DNA from: UBA4810 sp002479215
Lineage (GTDB): Bacteria > Desulfobacterota > Syntrophia > Syntrophales > Smithellaceae
Direction: 5' to 3'
Length of the DNA stretch: 64,000 nt
NCBI GenBank assembly: GCA_049514435.1
Contig: JBEKVB010000015.1
Coordinates: 1-64,000, forward strand
Shown: in pieces, positions 42,258-51,488 of the stretch
How the letters are laid out: each line of letters opens with the position of its first letter
Numbering within the stretch: position 1 is the first letter of the stretch
Program-made: the position numbers and the translations under genes
The notes under the pieces: generated by a model
Seen by the model: only the letters and a program-made list of their open reading frames with translations
Database searches by the model: none
Told to the model about the DNA's origin: nothing

Positions 42258-43502
42258 ATGAAAAAGACTCTTGTGGTTTTGCTGGCGATTTTTTTTGTAG
42301 CCATAAGCCTTAACGAAGGTTATGCAGTTACTGAAATAAAAATAGGCCATCTTTTGCCATTATCCGGGAGTGCTGCAGCCCCCATTGGACAAGAAATGCT
42401 GGCGGCGACGCAATTGGCCATCAAACACGTTAATGATAACGGGGGCATCAAATCCCTTGGCGGGGCAAAAATTAAACTCGTGACAGTAGATACACAAGGA
42501 GATCCACAGATTGGGATGACCCAGACAGAGCGCCTGATCAACGTGGAAAAAGTTTCGGCAATCATAGGGGCTTACCAAAGTGCAGTTACCTTTCCCAGTA
42601 CAGCGGTTGCTGAAAAATATAGAATCCCCTGGGTTGTAGACTTGGCGGCGAAGGCGGAGATAACCGAAAGAGGATTTAAATATGTTTTTAGGCCTGCCCA
42701 ATGTCCATCTTCCGGAAATGCAGATTCAACGATTGAATTTTTGAAATGGATTGGAGGAAAGACAGGGAAACCTGCCAAGACGATGGCCATGATATATGAG
42801 AATACCGATTGGGGGCAAGACCTTGCCAAAACACTACGGCGGAGAGCACCTGAAATTAAAGTAAAAATTATCCTTGATGAACCTTACCCGCCGAACTCTG
42901 GAAACCTTATGCCTCTTGCTGTTAAGATAAAAGGTGTGAATGCGGATGTCATATCCATAACCGGTTATACGGTGGATGATATATCGATTTGCCAGTTAAT
43001 TGAAAGGATGAGAATTGAGCCCATGGCGGTTATATGGAGTGGGGCAGGTTCTTTAGATCAGACCTTTATTCCTTCGATTGGGTATAGAGGGACAAATTAT
43101 CAGTATACTGCAGACGGATGGGGTGGATATGACGCCTGCGTAAAAACCCCTTGGGCAAAAAAAGTTTGGGACGATTTTAAGCAAATGACCGGAAAGAATA
43201 TGAGCGAACTTTCTGTAGATGCCTATGTTGCCGCAAGGGTGTTGGCGGCGGCTTTGGAGAAGGCCAAATCGACTGACCCTGAAGCAATTAGAGATGCTTT
43301 ATCGCAAATTAAGATAAAAGGAGATTTAGCTGATTTTTTGGGGTTCCCTATCGAATTTGATGAAAAGGGACAAAATCCGTATAAGAAATATGTGACGAAA
43401 CAAATTTATGAGGGCAAATATCAATTAGTATGGCCGCCTCACCTCGCCAGTCATGATTACAAGCCGATATGGCCCGTACCAAAATGGGATGAAAGAAAGT
43501 AA
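42258..43502 (+). CDS. ABC transporter periplasmic binding protein, Liv type (copy 2)
   Basis: 414 residues; signal peptide to about residue 22 (NEGYA), then IKIGHLLPLSGSAAAPIGQE, VDTQGDPQIGMTQTERLINV, IIGAYQSAVTFPSTAVAEKY and DLAAKAEITERGFKYVFRPA. It is a close paralogue of the protein at 31836, down to the C-terminal KPIWPVPKWDE. Two related receptors feeding the same permeases with slightly different substrates is the likely arrangement. AAGGAGG site at 42244. Confidence 0.88.
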   Translation: MKKTLVVLLAIFFVAISLNEGYAVTEIKIGHLLPLSGSAAAPIGQEMLAATQLAIKHVNDNGGIKSLGGAKIKLVTVDTQGDPQIGMTQTERLINVEKVSAIIGAYQSAVTFPSTAVAEKYRIPWVVDLAAKAEITERGFKYVFRPAQCPSSGNADSTIEFLKWIGGKTGKPAKTMAMIYENTDWGQDLAKTLRRRAPEIKVKIILDEPYPPNSGNLMPLAVKIKGVNADVISITGYTVDDISICQLIERMRIEPMAVIWSGAGSLDQTFIPSIGYRGTNYQYTADGWGGYDACVKTPWAKKVWDDFKQMTGKNMSELSVDAYVAARVLAAALEKAKSTDPEAIRDALSQIKIKGDLADFLGFPIEFDEKGQNPYKKYVTKQIYEGKYQLVWPPHLASHDYKPIWPVPKWDERK

Positions 43503-43516
43503 AACAAATTTTATCA

Positions 43517-43563
43517 GGGCCATCACCGAATGAACGAAGAATTGTTCAATCGTGATGGTCCTT
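43517..43563 (+). terminator. Long hairpin between the binding protein and PaaK-like gene
   Basis: AGGGCCATCAC (43517-43527) pairs with GTGATGGTCCT (43553-43563), with an inner TGAAC/GTTCA pair. It sits in the leader of the PaaK-like gene and probably trims transcript level after the binding-protein gene. Confidence 0.6.
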
Positions 43564-43595
43564 CGAGCGCAGATGAACGTCCAGGAGGAGATGAG

Positions 43596-44954
43596 ATGTA
43601 TTGGGATAAACGAATTGAAACAATGTCTAGAGATGAGTTGGGTGCTCTGCAAGAGAAAAGATTGAAATCGCAGATCGCCTATGTTTATAAAAACTCTCTT
43701 TTTTATCAAAGAAAATTTAAATCGATTGGTTTCCAGCCCGGTGACTTCAAAAGCTTAAATGATCTAGCTAAGCTTCCCTTTACGGAAAAAGAAGAACTTA
43801 GAGATGCCCAGGTAGAAAAACCGCCGTTTGGGACGCATGTTTGCATTCCTTGGGATGAGATTGTTTGGGCGCCGATGACGAGCGGTACAACGGGTACCCC
43901 CTTGATTCTTCCCAGAAATGTCAAGGATATAGAAATCTGGACCGATTTGAATGCTCGGGCATTAGTCTGCGAGGGCTTGCACAAAGGCGATATATTTCAA
44001 AATGCATTCGGTTATCACTATATCTATTCCGGACTCATAATGCACTTAGCCGCTCAAAAGGTTGGAGCGACTGTTTTAAATACCGGTATGGGAAATACAG
44101 ATCGTCAACTTTGGGTATTGACCCACTTTGGGTCATCCGTCTTGGTTGCCACCCCTTCCTACTTCAACTTTCTGGGGAATATTCTGATCGCTAAAAATCT
44201 TCAAGACAAGGTGAAGATGAGGATTGCCCATGGGGGAGGTGAAATCGGTATCAATACCCAGACCGCAAAGAGGAGGATTAGGGAATTATTCCCGAGTGTG
44301 AAAAATGTCATCGATGGTTATGGGGTCACCGATATTGGCACGATCATATGGATTGAATGTCCGGAGGAGGCTGGCGGTCATATCTGCGAGGATTCTGTTT
44401 ATCCGGAAATTTTGAACCCGGATACCCTTCAACCGGTATCTTCGGGAGAAACAGGGGAATTAGTTTTAACGGATTTGGTGGGAACAACGGCTCCCTTGAT
44501 TCGCTTTAGGGTAAAAGATTTGGTGGTTTTTGACCCCCAACCATGCCCATGTGGAAGAACTCTGGGCCGATTTCCCGGGGGCGTAATTGGCCGCATTGAT
44601 CATATGGTGACGGTGAAAAGCGCCAACGTTTATCCCTCAATGATCGAAGATATAATAAAAAGTAATGACCTGCTAACGGGTGAATATGTGATGATCGTCG
44701 ATCGACCCAAAGATTTGGACACGCTTTTGATTCGCGCCGAGTTCAAATCAAATGCCATGGAAGAGAGAGAAAGGCTAAAAGATATAATCAAGAGTGGAAT
44801 CCGAAAAGCCACGGGATTGTCTGCTGAAGTTGAATTGGTTTCTGAAGGTACACTTCCGAGGTTTGTTTACAAGGCAATGAGGGTTGTTGATATGAGAAAA
44901 GGGCAGTCTTTTGAAGATGTGGTAAAGAAGGCCAAAGAACAGGAAAAAATGTGA
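43596..44954 (+). CDS. PaaK-like phenylacetate-CoA ligase family protein
   Basis: 452 residues from ATG 43596, which has AGGAGGAG directly upstream; an earlier ATG (43530) lies inside a hairpin. PaaK features: N-terminal YWDKRIETMSRDELGALQEK, YVYKNSLFYQRKFKSIGFQP, the P-loop MTSGTTGTPLILPRN (weaker than SGTTGKP), YGVTDIGTIIWIECPE, and a PaaK C-terminal domain (GVIGRIDHMVTVKSANVYPS). PaaK enzymes make aryl-acyl-CoA via AMP. Its presence next to the other ligases hints at an aromatic acid or a family of acids being activated. Confidence 0.85.
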   Translation: MYWDKRIETMSRDELGALQEKRLKSQIAYVYKNSLFYQRKFKSIGFQPGDFKSLNDLAKLPFTEKEELRDAQVEKPPFGTHVCIPWDEIVWAPMTSGTTGTPLILPRNVKDIEIWTDLNARALVCEGLHKGDIFQNAFGYHYIYSGLIMHLAAQKVGATVLNTGMGNTDRQLWVLTHFGSSVLVATPSYFNFLGNILIAKNLQDKVKMRIAHGGGEIGINTQTAKRRIRELFPSVKNVIDGYGVTDIGTIIWIECPEEAGGHICEDSVYPEILNPDTLQPVSSGETGELVLTDLVGTTAPLIRFRVKDLVVFDPQPCPCGRTLGRFPGGVIGRIDHMVTVKSANVYPSMIEDIIKSNDLLTGEYVMIVDRPKDLDTLLIRAEFKSNAMEERERLKDIIKSGIRKATGLSAEVELVSEGTLPRFVYKAMRVVDMRKGQSFEDVVKKAKEQEKM

Positions 44955-45043
44955 AAACAAGTTTGTCCGATAACAATCCTTATGATGCCGAAAAAAATGA
45001 CATTGCGGCACAAACAAACATGCTAAAAAAAGGAGACCAGACT

Positions 45044-46300
45044 ATGAGAAACATTTTTAAGCTAACAGTTGTTTTGGTGGTTTTGGCTTGCGTAATGGCC
45101 TATCCTTATGAAGCCAGAACTGAAGAATTAAAAATCGGGGTTATTCTTCCTTTGAGCGGGCTCATGGCCCATGAGGGTCAAGAATCTCTCTCAGGGATAG
45201 AACTGGCAACAGAAACGCTGAACGCGAAAGGGGGATTATTAGGGAAGAAGGTTAAACTGATTATTAGTGATGCCCCCGATGCCAAAGCCGGAGCAGGCGA
45301 AGCTGAAAAGTTAATCACTCAGGAAAATATAAAACTGATCCTAGGGACTTTCTCAAGCGGTATTTGTTACTCCGCAAGCGAGGTGGCCAATAGATATAAG
45401 GTACCTTATTTTGAAGTTGCCGCTGGCATCGCCGATACCCTTACCGAACGCGGACTTAAATACTTTTGGAGAATAACCCCGCGAGCAAGCAATTATGCAC
45501 AAGTAGTTAGTGAATACACCAAAGAGGTTACGGCTCCTAAGCTGGGGATTCCGCCAAATAAATTGCGAATCGCTATCGCTTATGAAGACGGTCCTTATGG
45601 AACACAAACGGTCAAAGATTTAGACCGGATCATGCCAACTTTTGGGTTGACTAATATTGTTGCCAAAGAGGCCTACAGTGCAAAAGGCGTTGATCTTTCC
45701 TCGATGCTCCTTAAAATACAGGCAGCAAAACCCGATCTCTTTCTATCGATCTCCTATGCTCCGGACGCCATTCTGATAGGCCGGCAAGCGAAAGAGTTAA
45801 ATTTTAATCCGAAGGCGTGGCAAGGATTCGGTGGGGGATGGGGTTCCCCATCACTTTATGAGGCTTTAAAAAATGATTTGAACGGTATTTTTAGTACGGA
45901 ATTTGCTCCAGTCCATATCAATAAAGCAGTTGTTCCGGGTGCCGAAGATTTTCATAAGAGATTCAAGGAAAAATACAATAGGCCCCTGGAATCTTCTATT
46001 CCCCAAACAAGTTGTATGGCAGCGACGGTAGTTTTTGATATCATAAAAAGGGCGCGCTCTTTGGACCCCGAAGATATCGCCAAAGCGGCCTGGAAAACTG
46101 ATATTCCAATATGGACGACAATCAACGGATGGGGTGTAAAATTCAATGGCCCAGACCAACCACATCCCGGACAAAATTCACGTGCTTTTATGTATAACAC
46201 CCAATGGAAAAATGGGGAGCATCGCGTTGTTTGGCCTCTGAAAGCGAAATACGCAGATCCAGTCTACCCCTTACCCTCATGGAAAGAGAGAGTAAAATAG
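45044..46300 (+). CDS. ABC transporter periplasmic binding protein, Liv type (copy 3)
   Basis: 418 residues from ATG 45044 (AAAAAAGGAG upstream; an upstream GTG frame overlaps the ligase). Signal peptide to about 24, then LKIGVILPLSGLMAHEGQES, TLNAKGGLLGKKVKLIISDA, LILGTFSSGICYSASEVANR and EVAAGIADTLTERGLKYFWR. It is more distant from copies 1 and 2 than they are from each other and probably serves the second permease set that follows. Peripla_BP_6 family. Confidence 0.87.
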   Translation: MRNIFKLTVVLVVLACVMAYPYEARTEELKIGVILPLSGLMAHEGQESLSGIELATETLNAKGGLLGKKVKLIISDAPDAKAGAGEAEKLITQENIKLILGTFSSGICYSASEVANRYKVPYFEVAAGIADTLTERGLKYFWRITPRASNYAQVVSEYTKEVTAPKLGIPPNKLRIAIAYEDGPYGTQTVKDLDRIMPTFGLTNIVAKEAYSAKGVDLSSMLLKIQAAKPDLFLSISYAPDAILIGRQAKELNFNPKAWQGFGGGWGSPSLYEALKNDLNGIFSTEFAPVHINKAVVPGAEDFHKRFKEKYNRPLESSIPQTSCMAATVVFDIIKRARSLDPEDIAKAAWKTDIPIWTTINGWGVKFNGPDQPHPGQNSRAFMYNTQWKNGEHRVVWPLKAKYADPVYPLPSWKERVK

Positions 46301-46311
46301 ATTATTGGGAA

Positions 46312-46338
46312 GAAGGAGAGCCAGCCTGGCTCTCCTTC
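46312..46338 (+). terminator. Perfect 12-bp hairpin between binding protein and livH
   Basis: GAAGGAGAGCCA (46312-46323), loop GCC, TGGCTCTCCTTC (46327-46338). There is no T-run, so this is probably an mRNA-stabilising or attenuating stem that keeps the binding protein more abundant than its permease. Confidence 0.6.
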
Positions 46339-46378
46339 CTTTGAACCTATCATTTTCTCTTGTTAGGGAGAGGGAGCT

Positions 46379-47251
46379 ATGTCTGAGATTCTTATTAAGG
46401 TGGTCATCAACGGATTATTAATGGGGGGGATATACGCTTTAATTAGTCTGGGGCTCACCCTTATCTTCGGCGTAGTCCGGATCGTAAATTTTGCCCATGG
46501 CGAATTTTTAATGCTGAGCATGTATGCCTCCTATTGGCTATTTCAACTTTGGGGGATTGATCCCTATGTTTCTGTTCTCATTATTGCTCCCTTATTTTTC
46601 GTTTTTGGCATGATAGTTCAACGCGGGATTTTTCAACCTATATTGAACGCCCCGGAAGTAAGCAAGATATTCGCGGCCATCGGCCTGGTCATGGTATTGC
46701 AAAATTTAGCTCTCTTATTTTGGAAGGGAGACTATAGAGCCATTAAAACTATTTCCTCCGGGCTTTTAATAGGACCCGAAGGATTCATGATCGGCCTGCC
46801 CCGTTTCATTGCCTTTCTAGCTGCAGTAAGCATTATGCTCGGGCTATATTTTTTCATTAAGAATACCTATACCGGCAAAGCAATCCGAGCCACCGGGCAA
46901 GATCAAGGGGCAGCGTTGCTGATGGGGATCAACACCAAGCGGATATTTCTTATCGCTTTTGGCATCGGGTCAAGTTGTGTGGGAATTGCGGGCTGTTTAT
47001 TGATGCCGATTTACTCTGTTTTTCCCACGGTGGGGGCCTATTTTGTTCTAGTTGCCTTTGTTATCGTCGTCCTAGGAGGGTTGGGAAGCATGTTAGGGGC
47101 CTTCATTGGAGGTTTGATCATTGGATTGGTCGAGGCACTAAGTGGCTATTTCATTTCCTCAACCTATAAAGAGGCTATTTATTTTATCATCTTTTGGTTC
47201 TTGCTGATCTATAAGCCTACTGGCTTATTTGGTTCAGTAAGCCAGGAATAA
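46379..47251 (+). CDS. livH: Liv-type ABC permease, LivH (set 2)
   Basis: 290 residues, about eight membrane helices; VINGLLMGGIYALISLGLTL, FGVVRIVNFAHGEFLM, the coupling loop YTGKAIRATGQDQGAALLMG and VVLGGLGSMLGAFIGGLIIG. Homologous to the permease at 36065 but clearly diverged. Start ATG 46379 after GGGAGAGGGAG. Confidence 0.88.
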   Translation: MSEILIKVVINGLLMGGIYALISLGLTLIFGVVRIVNFAHGEFLMLSMYASYWLFQLWGIDPYVSVLIIAPLFFVFGMIVQRGIFQPILNAPEVSKIFAAIGLVMVLQNLALLFWKGDYRAIKTISSGLLIGPEGFMIGLPRFIAFLAAVSIMLGLYFFIKNTYTGKAIRATGQDQGAALLMGINTKRIFLIAFGIGSSCVGIAGCLLMPIYSVFPTVGAYFVLVAFVIVVLGGLGSMLGAFIGGLIIGLVEALSGYFISSTYKEAIYFIIFWFLLIYKPTGLFGSVSQE

Positions 47252-47264
47252 AAAGAATTACCCA

Positions 47265-49070
47265 ATGTTTTTTAAAACCCTCTTTCGCCCTCAAATCTAC
47301 ATTCCATTCCTGGGTCTCACACTATTGATCCTGACCCCTGTTCTTGTCAAAAGCCCTTTCCTTTTGCATATTGTGATTATAACGATTCTGTATGCCGCCC
47401 TGGGATCGGCCTGGAATATCATCGGGGGATATGGGGGGCAGCTTTCCTTAGGGCACACCGTTTTCTTCGGAATAGGAGCATACACCTCAACACTTCTTTA
47501 CCTTAAATTTGGTTTATCTCCTTGGTTAGGCATGTTGTTGGGGGCCTTCCTCTCCATGATTGTTGCGGCCATTGTGGGATATCCCAGTTTTAGACTGCGG
47601 GGACCTTTCTTCGTTCTCTCGACGATCGCTTTTGGGGAGGTGATGCACATTATTGCTATCAATTGGCGGGATGTCACCGGAGGTTCTGTCGGTCTAGGCA
47701 TCCAATTCGAGCCCGCGTTTAAAAACTTTATCTTTAGTACCAAAGTTCCCTATGCCTATATTGTTATTGGACTACTTGTTCTCATATTGGCGGTAGTAAC
47801 CCTAATGGAAAAATCTCGAATGGGCTACTATCTATCGGCTCTTCGAGAAAATGAAGATGGCGCCAAAGTTTTGGGAATCAATACGGCTAGGTATAAACTC
47901 TTGGCTTTAATGATCAGCGCCTTCTTTACTTCCTTGGGAGGCACTTTCTATGCTCAATACATCCTTTTCATAGACCCTTATGATATTTTAACTCTAAGTC
48001 TTTCCATCGATATGGCCCTGGTTTCGATTATCGGGGGAATTGGCACGATCATCGGTCCGGTGATCGGCTCTTTTTTCATGATCCCTTTGGGTGAATTTTT
48101 ACGGGGAACTTTAGGAGGTGCTTTCAGAGGGATCCACTTGATCATTTATGGGACCATCCTGATCTTAGTGGTTATTTACATGCCACAGGGTATTGTGGAG
48201 AAGATTAGAAAAAAGTATCGCGTCCTGGTCTCTAAACTTCCTGGTTTTCGGCCGGAGGAAATCTTGTCCCTGAGGATGGTGCCCGGCTCCCATATTTTAC
48301 AGACCGCCAATGCCCGGTCTTTTGGAGAGCATCCCACACCTTTTCTGCTGGAGGTGCAGAATCTTTCCAAATATTTCGGCGGACTCGCAGCAGTTTCCTG
48401 TGTCGACTTCCGACTTCGACAAAGCGAAATATTAGGCCTGATCGGTCCCAATGGCGCAGGGAAAACAACTCTTTTTAACCTGATATGCGGATTTTACGCT
48501 CCAGACGATGGCCAGATCCTTTACAAGGGGAAAAACATTGAAGGATTTAGGCCCCATATTCTTTGCCAGAAAGGCATAGGGCGCACCTTCCAAATCGTAA
48601 AGCCTTTTGGGAATATGAGTGTTCTCGACAATGTTATAGCGGGGGCCTATTGCCGAGCACCTAAAAACGCTATTGCCAGGGCAAAAGCGGAAGAAATTTT
48701 GAAATTTGTTGGGTTGTGGGAAAACAGAAATTTAATTGCAAAAAGCCTCACACTCCCGGGAAAAAAGCGCTTAGAGATGGCGAAAGTATTAGCCACTCAA
48801 CCCGATCTGATTCTTTTGGACGAAGTAATGGCCGGTTTGAATCAACGGGAGATTTCAGATGCCACGGTCCTGATAAAAAAAATCAATGAAGAAGGAATCA
48901 CCGTGATGGTCATTGAGCACGTCATGTCTGTAATTATGTCCCTTTGCCATCAGATCATTGTCCTGCATCACGGGGAGAAAATTGCCGAAGGGGCTCCTGA
49001 GAAGATCAGCAATGACCCCAAGGTTATTGAAGCTTATTTAGGGGAGGAATACTTAATTGCTCGAGGTTAA
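47265..49070 (+). CDS. Fused Liv-type permease and ATPase (LivM-LivG)
   Basis: 601 residues. Residues about 1-325 are LivM: NIIGGYGGQLSLGHTVFFGI, SFRLRGPFFVLSTIAFGEVM, coupling loop RMGYYLSALRENEDGAKVLG. A ~30-residue linker leads to LivG from about 360: VQNLSKYFGGLAAVSCVDFR, Walker A GPNGAGKTTLFNLICG, FQIVKPFGNMSVLDNVIAG, LTLPGKKRLEMAKVLA and Walker B LILLDEVMAGLNQ. Both halves look complete, so this is a natural fusion rather than a frameshift artefact. In set 1 the same functions are separate genes. Overlaps livF by 14 bp. Confidence 0.9.
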   Translation: MFFKTLFRPQIYIPFLGLTLLILTPVLVKSPFLLHIVIITILYAALGSAWNIIGGYGGQLSLGHTVFFGIGAYTSTLLYLKFGLSPWLGMLLGAFLSMIVAAIVGYPSFRLRGPFFVLSTIAFGEVMHIIAINWRDVTGGSVGLGIQFEPAFKNFIFSTKVPYAYIVIGLLVLILAVVTLMEKSRMGYYLSALRENEDGAKVLGINTARYKLLALMISAFFTSLGGTFYAQYILFIDPYDILTLSLSIDMALVSIIGGIGTIIGPVIGSFFMIPLGEFLRGTLGGAFRGIHLIIYGTILILVVIYMPQGIVEKIRKKYRVLVSKLPGFRPEEILSLRMVPGSHILQTANARSFGEHPTPFLLEVQNLSKYFGGLAAVSCVDFRLRQSEILGLIGPNGAGKTTLFNLICGFYAPDDGQILYKGKNIEGFRPHILCQKGIGRTFQIVKPFGNMSVLDNVIAGAYCRAPKNAIARAKAEEILKFVGLWENRNLIAKSLTLPGKKRLEMAKVLATQPDLILLDEVMAGLNQREISDATVLIKKINEEGITVMVIEHVMSVIMSLCHQIIVLHHGEKIAEGAPEKISNDPKVIEAYLGEEYLIARG

Positions 49071-49761
49071 GGGAATTGGCGTTTTCTATGGAGAAGTGCA
49101 AGTGCTTTGGGAAATATCCCTAAAAGTTGGCGAAGGGGAAATCGTGAGTATAGTGGGGTCGAATGCAGCCGGCAAGACTACCACCTTAAATACGATTTCA
49201 GGTATTTTGCGGCCGACTTCAGGAGAGATCTTTTTCGAAGGGATTCGTTTAGACCGGGAGACTCCTGATCGGATTGTTGAGAGGGGGCTTGTCCAGATTC
49301 CGGAAGGAAGAAGACTTTTCCCCGAGATGACGGTTTTAGAGAATCTGGAAATTGGAACGTATCCCCAAAGAGCGAGAGGAAAAAGGGACCAGACACTGAA
49401 AAAAATTCTGGATCTTTTTCCGATTCTTTCGGACAGAAAGAAGCAACTTGCTAGCTCCCTAAGCGGAGGACAACAGCAGATGCTCGCCATCGGCCGGGGG
49501 CTTATGGCGCAACCGCGACTGTTAATGCTCGACGAACCCTCCCTGGGCTTAGCTCCATTGATCGTTAAAAAAACTTTCGAGATCATCAAGGATATTCGAT
49601 CACAGGGCACAACCATTCTCCTGGTCGAGCAAAATGTCATGCATTCGCTGCAGATTGCCGATAGGGGATATGTCTTGGAAAATGGACGAATCGTTTTGGA
49701 AAACACGGGGAAGGCTTTATTGGAAGACAAAAACTTGAAGAAGGCGTATTTAGGTAATTGA
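49057..49761 (+). CDS. livF: Liv-type ABC ATPase, LivF (set 2)
   Basis: 234 residues starting at a TTG (49057) inside the end of the LivM-LivG gene with GGGAGG about 10 bases upstream. LEVKGIGVFYGEVQVLWEIS, Walker A GSNAAGKTTTLNTISG (Ala in the P-loop), VQIPEGRRLFPEMTVLENLE, signature SLSGGQQQMLAIGRGL and Walker B LLMLDEPSLGLAP. It completes the second importer with copy 3 binding protein, LivH and LivMG. Confidence 0.92.
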   Translation: MLEVKGIGVFYGEVQVLWEISLKVGEGEIVSIVGSNAAGKTTTLNTISGILRPTSGEIFFEGIRLDRETPDRIVERGLVQIPEGRRLFPEMTVLENLEIGTYPQRARGKRDQTLKKILDLFPILSDRKKQLASSLSGGQQQMLAIGRGLMAQPRLLMLDEPSLGLAPLIVKKTFEIIKDIRSQGTTILLVEQNVMHSLQIADRGYVLENGRIVLENTGKALLEDKNLKKAYLGN

Positions 49762-49836
49762 TCCTTGTTAAAGAAAGGATGTTGCGAGAAAAAGTAGGAG
49801 CGGAAGAGGCTCCCTTAAACAATTGGAGGAAAATAT

Positions 49837-51378
49837 ATGCATACCGGAGAAAAGCTTGGCCGGGGATTAATTTTAGGAGAACTATTGGCTCGAAATGCAC
49901 GGAAATATCCCCATAAGTGCGCACTGATCATTGGCCAAGACCAGGTTACCTTTGGTCAGCTCAACCATAGGGTAAACCAACTTGCTCATTGTCTGTCAGA
50001 TTGGGGGCTGAAAAAAGGCCAAAAAGTGGCCCTCCTCATGGATAACTGCTTCGAAATGATGGAGAGCTATGTTGCTTTATGGAAACTGGGAGCGGTTGCG
50101 GTACCTTTGAATACCCGATTGGCAGAGGCGGAGCTGTCCTATATTTTGAACCACTCTGACGCCATTCTCCTCCTTTCCCAAAGGAACCTATTGTCGCGGA
50201 TGGAAAAAATCCGGAAAGAGCTTTCTGCTATTCGTGGTTATGTTGGAGTTGGGATGGATTTACCTTCCTGGGTTGAACCGTATGAGGCTTTTTTAAAAAA
50301 TCGACCCGAAGACGAACCCTTACAGGACATAGAGGATGGGGATGAAGCGTGTATCATGTACACTTCAGGAACCACGGGCCGCCCGAAAGGAGCGGTTATG
50401 ACTCACAAGAACTTTTTCATCAATGCGCTCGTTTCAGCCATGGAATACCGAATCGCATTTGAGGATTGCTATCTGATTCCCGCCCCTTGGTTCCATATGG
50501 CCGGCTTGGCGGGGGTTCTCGAGTTTTGGGTTGTCGGTGCAACGAATGCCACCTTAACACATTTTGATCCGGTTAAAATGATGGAAACAATCCATTCCGC
50601 TCAAGCCACGGTAGCTTTCGGTGTTCCCTCTATGTGGTTTGTTATTTTAGCATTGCCCAATTTGGGCGATTATAACGCCCATGCTTTGCGCTATATCTTT
50701 TCGGGGGGTGCCATTCTTCCCCTGGAGATAAAAAAAAGGTTGCAGAATCAATTTCCCGGAGTGCAATTTTTCGATATCTTCGGCCAAACGGAGATGTGCC
50801 CGGTAACGATGATGCTTAAACCCAAGGATTATTTCGATAAGCAAGGCTCCGTCGGCCTACCGATCGCCACAGTGGAAGTAAAGGTGGTGGATGACGATGA
50901 TAACGAAGTAAAAACAGGAGATGTAGGAGAAATCGTTTATCGGGGCCCCAGCGTAATGAAAGAATATTACAAAAATCCCGAGGGAACCAAAGAGGCCATG
51001 CGAAATGGCTGGTTTCACGGGGGAGATCTGGTACGAAGGGATGACGATGGATTTATTTACGTGGTTGACCGCAAAAAGGATATGATCATATCCGGTGGTG
51101 AAAACATCTATCCGGCTGAGATCGAAGAGGTCTTGTATTCGCATCCCAAAGTGTTGGAGGCGGCTGTAATAGGCGTTCCGGATGAGCGCTGGGGAGAAAC
51201 GGTGCGAGCTTTTGTTGTGCTTAAAGAAAATGAGGAGATGCTGGAAGAGGATTTGATTGAATTCTGTAAATTACGCTTGGCCAGTTTTAAAAAACCCCGC
51301 AGGATAAACTTTATTAAGGAGCTTCCCAGAAATGCCGCAGGAAAGGTATTGAAACAAAACCTACGGAGTCGCCCCTAA
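49837..51378 (+). CDS. AMP-dependent acyl-CoA ligase (copy 3)
   Basis: 513 residues, class I adenylate-forming. Motifs: IMYTSGTTGRPKGAVMTHKN, DIFGQTEMCPVT, GWFHGGDLVRRDDDGFIYVV, DRKKDMIISGGENIYPAEIE and catalytic Lys in RNAAGKVLKQ. It belongs to the long/medium-chain fatty-acid or aryl-CoA ligase group but diverges from copies 1 and 2 (no HACAKxGxCxVTLNFWL segment). Good GGAGG site; 76 bp after livF, 110 bp before the alcohol dehydrogenase. Confidence 0.87.
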   Translation: MHTGEKLGRGLILGELLARNARKYPHKCALIIGQDQVTFGQLNHRVNQLAHCLSDWGLKKGQKVALLMDNCFEMMESYVALWKLGAVAVPLNTRLAEAELSYILNHSDAILLLSQRNLLSRMEKIRKELSAIRGYVGVGMDLPSWVEPYEAFLKNRPEDEPLQDIEDGDEACIMYTSGTTGRPKGAVMTHKNFFINALVSAMEYRIAFEDCYLIPAPWFHMAGLAGVLEFWVVGATNATLTHFDPVKMMETIHSAQATVAFGVPSMWFVILALPNLGDYNAHALRYIFSGGAILPLEIKKRLQNQFPGVQFFDIFGQTEMCPVTMMLKPKDYFDKQGSVGLPIATVEVKVVDDDDNEVKTGDVGEIVYRGPSVMKEYYKNPEGTKEAMRNGWFHGGDLVRRDDDGFIYVVDRKKDMIISGGENIYPAEIEEVLYSHPKVLEAAVIGVPDERWGETVRAFVVLKENEEMLEEDLIEFCKLRLASFKKPRRINFIKELPRNAAGKVLKQNLRSRP

Positions 51379-51488
51379 TAAGAATTGAAGAGCCTAATCA
51401 TTTTGCAGGATAGAAATAATTTGGAAGGGACTACAAGAGGTCGCACCAGCCATTTGGTGCAGTATCATAAAAAGTTAGGAGGTCATAA

